Positions 60,090 through 64,000 of a DNA stretch of 64,000 nucleotides are shown piece after piece. The translations under genes were made by a program, and so were the position numbers. The stretch covers positions 7,152,108 through 7,216,107 of the forward strand of contig OU452222.1 in assembly GCA_911728455.2 (NCBI GenBank). Direction: 5' to 3'. A model generated the notes under the pieces. The model had not been told where the DNA came from. It did not search any database and saw nothing but the letters and a program-made list of their open reading frames with translations. Every line of letters begins with the position of its first letter. The stretch's first letter is position 1. Source of the stretch: Marthasterias glacialis. Taxonomy: Eukaryota; Echinodermata; Asteroidea; Forcipulatida; Asteriidae.

Positions 60090-61745
60090 TTACTTTTATT
60101 ATATGCACATGTACATATACAAAGAGTTCTTTTAGATAAATGTTGACTTTAGATAAATGTTGATTTGCATTCTGCAAATTGTCAAATTTTCACAATCTGA
60201 AGTACATACAGTGAAAATGAAATGCACTGTAGCAACTCTAAACATGAAGTTTGATGAGGCTTTGCATCACAAAGACATAACATTACGACCTGTGGGAAAG
60301 AAAAGAAAATTTGGGGTAATTAAAACACATCAATCACAGAATCTACATGCTATACAATGAAGGGCTGCATTCATGTTTAACAAATATAATGTGATTTATT
60401 ATGGTATCAGTTGTCTTAAAGGTTAATACAGAAAGGTTGGAGAATCTAGCATCTTTCATAGGCCTACATGTACGTGTATAAATTTTGCAGTTATCTGGCT
60501 CCATTTCAACATTTAAAAAAAAAATTAACATTTTACACAAAATGTTCTGTACAGTCTTTAGGAGCAACTGTTTTATTTTGTGTGACACCATGAATATTGT
60601 AAGGACGTCGATCTATGTTAGCATTCTTTAAATGTCAGTAGTTGTTGGCCTGGCTTAGGCATTAGGGGTTTCCATTAAACTAAGTTCAAGTCTAATAACA
60701 TAGTATCAATCACATTTTACATTGTGTATTTAGAAGTAATAATATTTAACATTTGTTTTTCTTGACATAAACTTCGATCATCAGAAGAAAACAATTAAAA
60801 ATAAAACTAATACCTAAGGCCTGCACTGAACATCGCACTTTTTCTGTGCTAAACCCAAATAATTACAAAATGATGAATTAGATTCGACAAAAGAGCGACG
60901 ATTAGCGCAACCTTTTGATTTAGGTTCAACACTGCCATGTACCAGCACAGCAAGATCTACCATGCTACACGGTAGTTGCACGATGTGGTGACAAACGGTG
61001 CACTCCTGCTATGTCGAATCGAATCGAATGGCAGTCGGACAACGCTCTTTAGGAATATGATGATGCTCTTTGTGCAATGATTTTGAAATTATTACAATCC
61101 TTGGCATACTTATACACTTCTGTGGGAAGAATATTATTTGAACATGCACCCATCCTCCTCTGAACAGAAATGTATAATGTTTAACAGGTGAACATTCTCT
61201 TTGTCAGTTCCGTAGATGGGGTGGGAAACAACTTCGACTGGAGTAAATGTTCGGCAGATTTCATAATTAAACTAATCGTTTTGTTTGACTCTCTTTAAAA
61301 AAAAAACAAGACAATGAGTGCCACTCAACAAGGTTGGGTATAATAAAGAAAAAAATGAAGGTGGGGAACGTTATCATGATGATTTTGCCATTTATTTTGA
61401 GCGTCCCAGCTTGAAAAGCCATCTTGAAACATGACTCTTTAGCAGTTTTCTCCAGCGTCTGCCATTTTGAATCACTTAGGCCTAAGTGCGGCAAACCATT
61501 TTACTAAATTCAACGTTTCACTTTTACTGTGTGAAAATCATTTCAGTTCAACATGAAAAAGTGTGATGTTCAGCACAGGGCAAAAACTAAACTAAACAAG
61601 TTGAACATAAAATTGAGATTTTTTATACAATGTCATCAATTTTATGAAACCATCTCTGTGATCAGGAATCACTGAAAACATTTAGCTCTCCTACCATTAT
61701 AACAGAGGTAGTAAACATGATTATTTATGAATATGATGTTGTCCA
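60090..61745. other. Upstream region of the GTPase gene
   Basis: Contains the presumed promoter and leader, but no TATA, CCAAT or GC box I would call. A short plus-strand frame with a basic end (PVGKKRKFG) at 60190-60315 is followed by GTAATT; too weak to call an exon. Confidence 0.4.
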
Positions 61746-61751
61746 GCACAA

Positions 61752-62521
61752 TAGACCGATTGTGCAACCAACGCTTACATGTGATCATGTGACCTGTAGT
61801 GGGTACTACGTCATCTGAGCTGATCGCAAACTACTTCAAATACATACTGTGACCGACAAAGTCACACTAACAAAAGTCAGCTTTTGGTAATAACACAATT
61901 ACTAAGCCATTTAATTAAAGTTGCATGTTGTGACATTGATATTAATCACATTATTGTTTCATAAACTACCAGTGTTCTACTACAAAAGAGGTTAATTTTG
62001 AGTTACATGTATGCACTACCGGCGTCGGACGATTATGTAGCCATCCGCCTGTAATTTTGTTTGTAATGAAGGGTAAAAAAGGGTAAAGAATGTTGGAAAA
62101 GTGAGCATTTATATCTAGCCTTGCAAAATTTCAAATAAGCAATGGAATCACACAGTTTTGGACAGCCATTTCTTTGGATGATTCAGCTTCAAAACTGTGA
62201 AATTCTTGTGCTGAAAAGTGTGTGATTGCGGTCATCTGGCCCAAATGTTCCGTCGTGCAACTAGTACTACCACAGCGTGCACAATATACGTTACTTGTAC
62301 AATTTTCAGGACTTGCTGGAATTGTCCTTAGTGGCTTTATTCAGCCACTTGATGGTCTCTGGAATATTTTTCACAGATATCGAGAAAGAAAAGCCTCGAT
62401 CGAATAAACTAAATGCAACAATCATCATGTACGGTACCGCACTTTCCTACAGAGGTTGTTGTACTTGTTTACACTTAATACCCACTACAGGTCACCCGAC
62501 GCGGGTCGCGCAATCGGTCTA
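61752..62521. mobile_element. Non-autonomous DNA transposon, copy c
   Basis: Longest of three copies (770 bp): TAGACCGATTGTGCAACC start and GGGTCGCGCAATCGGTCTA end, with CAA/TTG outside. The frame with GIVLSGFIQPLDGLWNIFH, ending in a stop after KASIE, aligns with copy a, so this stretch may be the end of an ancestral coding sequence. Confidence 0.8.
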
Positions 62522-62529
62522 TTGCACAA

Positions 62530-63010
62530 AAACATTAGCAGGGGCATAGCGAAGGCATTTTCATTTGGGGGAGGGGGTGTAGAAGGAAATTTGCTAACTG
62601 AACTTGAGAAACAATTAATTTTCCAGTATTGACGTTCAAAAACTCCAACATCACAGAACGAATCCATGAACAGCAAAAATGACTTTGCATGTATTTCACA
62701 GCTAATGATTTTCTTTCCTTTTTCGCTAGTGTGTGTTCACATAATTTCAGAAAATTTTCAGTAATCCTGCTGCTATTTTAAGCTCAATTTATTACGGTGC
62801 AACGTGATCACTGTGCAACGTGATCACACCGCGGTGTGGGGTCTAAGGCCTGCTTAAGGGCCCCATAAATTATTTCAAAAGGGTTTTACAAGTTATTTTG
62901 TACCCATTTTTAAGTTAGATATTTGATTTATTTGCTGTTCAATTTTTTCAACAAATTTCATTTGGCAGAAATAAGGGGGGCAAGCACCCGCTGTCTAATG
63001 TAAATTTTAT
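62530..63010. mobile_element. hAT-like repeat fragment
   Basis: GCAGGGGCATAGCGAAGGCA start and a GGGGGAGGGGGTGTAGAAGG block resemble 50404 and the 38139-39485 element. A GTGCAACGTGATCAC direct repeat and a CACACCGCGGTGTG palindrome lie near 62798-62838. Abuts copy c. Confidence 0.45.
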
Positions 63011-63651
63011 CTGTAACTTGTAAGGTCTTTTTCGCAGGCAAGTAGAAGTAGTGTGAGTCCCTCCAGTCTCGAGTCCGTCAATGTCCACTGGTCCCAATAA
63101 AACCCTCGGTCATTTTGCGACTTATTTTTTTACAAATTATAGCTGTTACGTTATTTCAAAAGACTCCTTCTCAAGTTGTAATGATAGTAGATGTCTTTGA
63201 ATTTGATGTATTTTGGAGCAGTTATTTGTCACCCAATGTTTTAGGAATTTGAAATTTGTACACAGGTACCAAGTTTTGATGGGACTTCACTCAGACCCTA
63301 CATACGCCAGATCATGTCCCAATGTTTAAAGTGTTACTTGAACGATAATTGACATTGTGTCCTTTTCCAATAACAATGTAGGATGACACTTCATTATGTC
63401 AAATAAAAAAGATTTGGCCCTTCTGGTCATGCCTAAATAACGAGTTTTAGGCCTACAGGCCCGTTTTTTAGCACTGCTACACCAATTTGCGTGGAATCTC
63501 GGTGCATAGCTTTCCACGAATAATTGTGTGACGTCATTGAGTAGAAGAGGTCTTGTTGTCGCCACCAACAGTACAACGTTTTGCGTGCATGAAGGAATCA
63601 TTTTCCCTGCACTCAAGCTTGTTTCGCAAAATATTCTCATACAAATTCCAC

Positions 63652-63904
63652 CATGGCTGAATGTGACAGTTTTGGGGAAGATCATAGTGTAATATAACTG
63701 AGGAAGTAGCAGCGGCAGCGGCAGTAATTCTGCGAGAAATTCCAGCGATTTCCAGTTCGCCAGACTACGAAGTGGAAGACTGAGACGCGGAAATCTGTGG
63801 TGCAGAACCCCACCGGTTCGAGAGCTGCTCGCTCCGGTAGGTCAAGGCGGCGGGAAGACGATGAAGCCGAACAGGACAACGATCGTCTTTTGAACACCGA
63901 CTGG
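63652..63904 (+). CDS. Possible first exon of an unrecognised gene (partial)
   Basis: A GC-richer stretch with an ideal start context (CCACCATGG at 63649-63657), followed after a stop by a frame reading RKSVVQNPTGSRAARSGRSR then REDDEAEQDNDRLLNTDW, which runs into a strong splice donor (CTG/GTGAGT near 63905). The start codon and this frame are not continuous, so either a further splice or a different start is needed. Low-complexity, charged sequence; no family recognised. Confidence 0.3.
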
Positions 63905-64000
63905 TGAGTTGTTTATCAAGATAAGGGAATCGTAGTACATGTACAACTACAAGTTTTGATTTGATTAAGTAGCCTAACAACGTTACTGGGTTTGTTACTG

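Noticed and set aside
60157-60360. Short plus-strand coding exon head to head with the GTPase gene
   Set aside because: Ends in a basic tail and a weak GTAATT donor, but no homology is recognised and it would overlap the GTPase leader.

Overview
The window is nuclear DNA from an animal. Genes are split by GT-AG introns up to about 13 kb, they encode conserved animal proteins, and the introns and spacers are packed with non-LTR relics, MITE-like elements, foldback elements and minisatellites. AT-rich sequence, frequent ACATGTA motifs and foldback elements whose inverted ends are arrays of roughly 15-16 bp repeats (as in sea urchin TU elements) suggest a marine deuterostome, most likely an echinoderm. 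That taxonomic guess is inference. One 500-N gap lies at 9920-10419.

Host genes. (1) The cyclin-dependent kinase CDK10 lies on the minus strand: six exons are visible between 2961 and 8162, while its first and last coding parts are missing. (2) NDUFS3, the 30-kDa subunit of mitochondrial complex I, lies on the plus strand with six coding exons from 20212 to 42215 that assemble into a complete 267-residue protein. (3) A divergent Rab-like small GTPase lies on the minus strand with two coding exons (59896-60087 and 51594-52109), giving 235 residues. (4) A possible first exon of an unrecognised plus-strand gene sits at the right edge (about 63652-63904). CDK10 and NDUFS3 are divergently arranged.

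Mobile DNA. Between CDK10 and NDUFS3 lies an apparently intact cut-and-paste transposon of about 7.6 kb (12034-19641). It has imperfect terminal inverted repeats of about 62-65 bp and two convergent genes with uninterrupted reading frames: a SWIM + YqaJ-nuclease + PHD protein (616 aa) and a THAP + DDE transposase (488 aa). This matches the two-protein plan I associate with the eukaryotic ISL2EU/IS5-like group. NDUFS3 introns hold three foldback (TU-like) elements, a 161-bp perfect palindrome, a hAT-type element with an 8-bp target duplication nested in an older repeat, several copies of a repeat ending in TTAACCAGTTG, and a diverged repeat carrying CTTCCGG hairpins. LINE relics lie at 1-1330 and 43850-45370, and a tRNA-derived SINE at 45815-46165.

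Tandem repeats. The single 7.8-kb intron of the GTPase gene is mostly four minisatellite arrays: a 20-bp array, a 40-bp dimeric array, a 36-bp array of about 76 units with a 432-bp higher-order repeat, and a C-rich array of about 24 bp. The very long open frames there (1062 and 962 codons) are by-products of the 36-bp period and are not genes.

Stretches not listed below (for example 22080-24180, 32316-33050, 39620-40440, 46170-47380, 49000-50400, 60090-61740) showed me nothing beyond AT-rich non-coding DNA.
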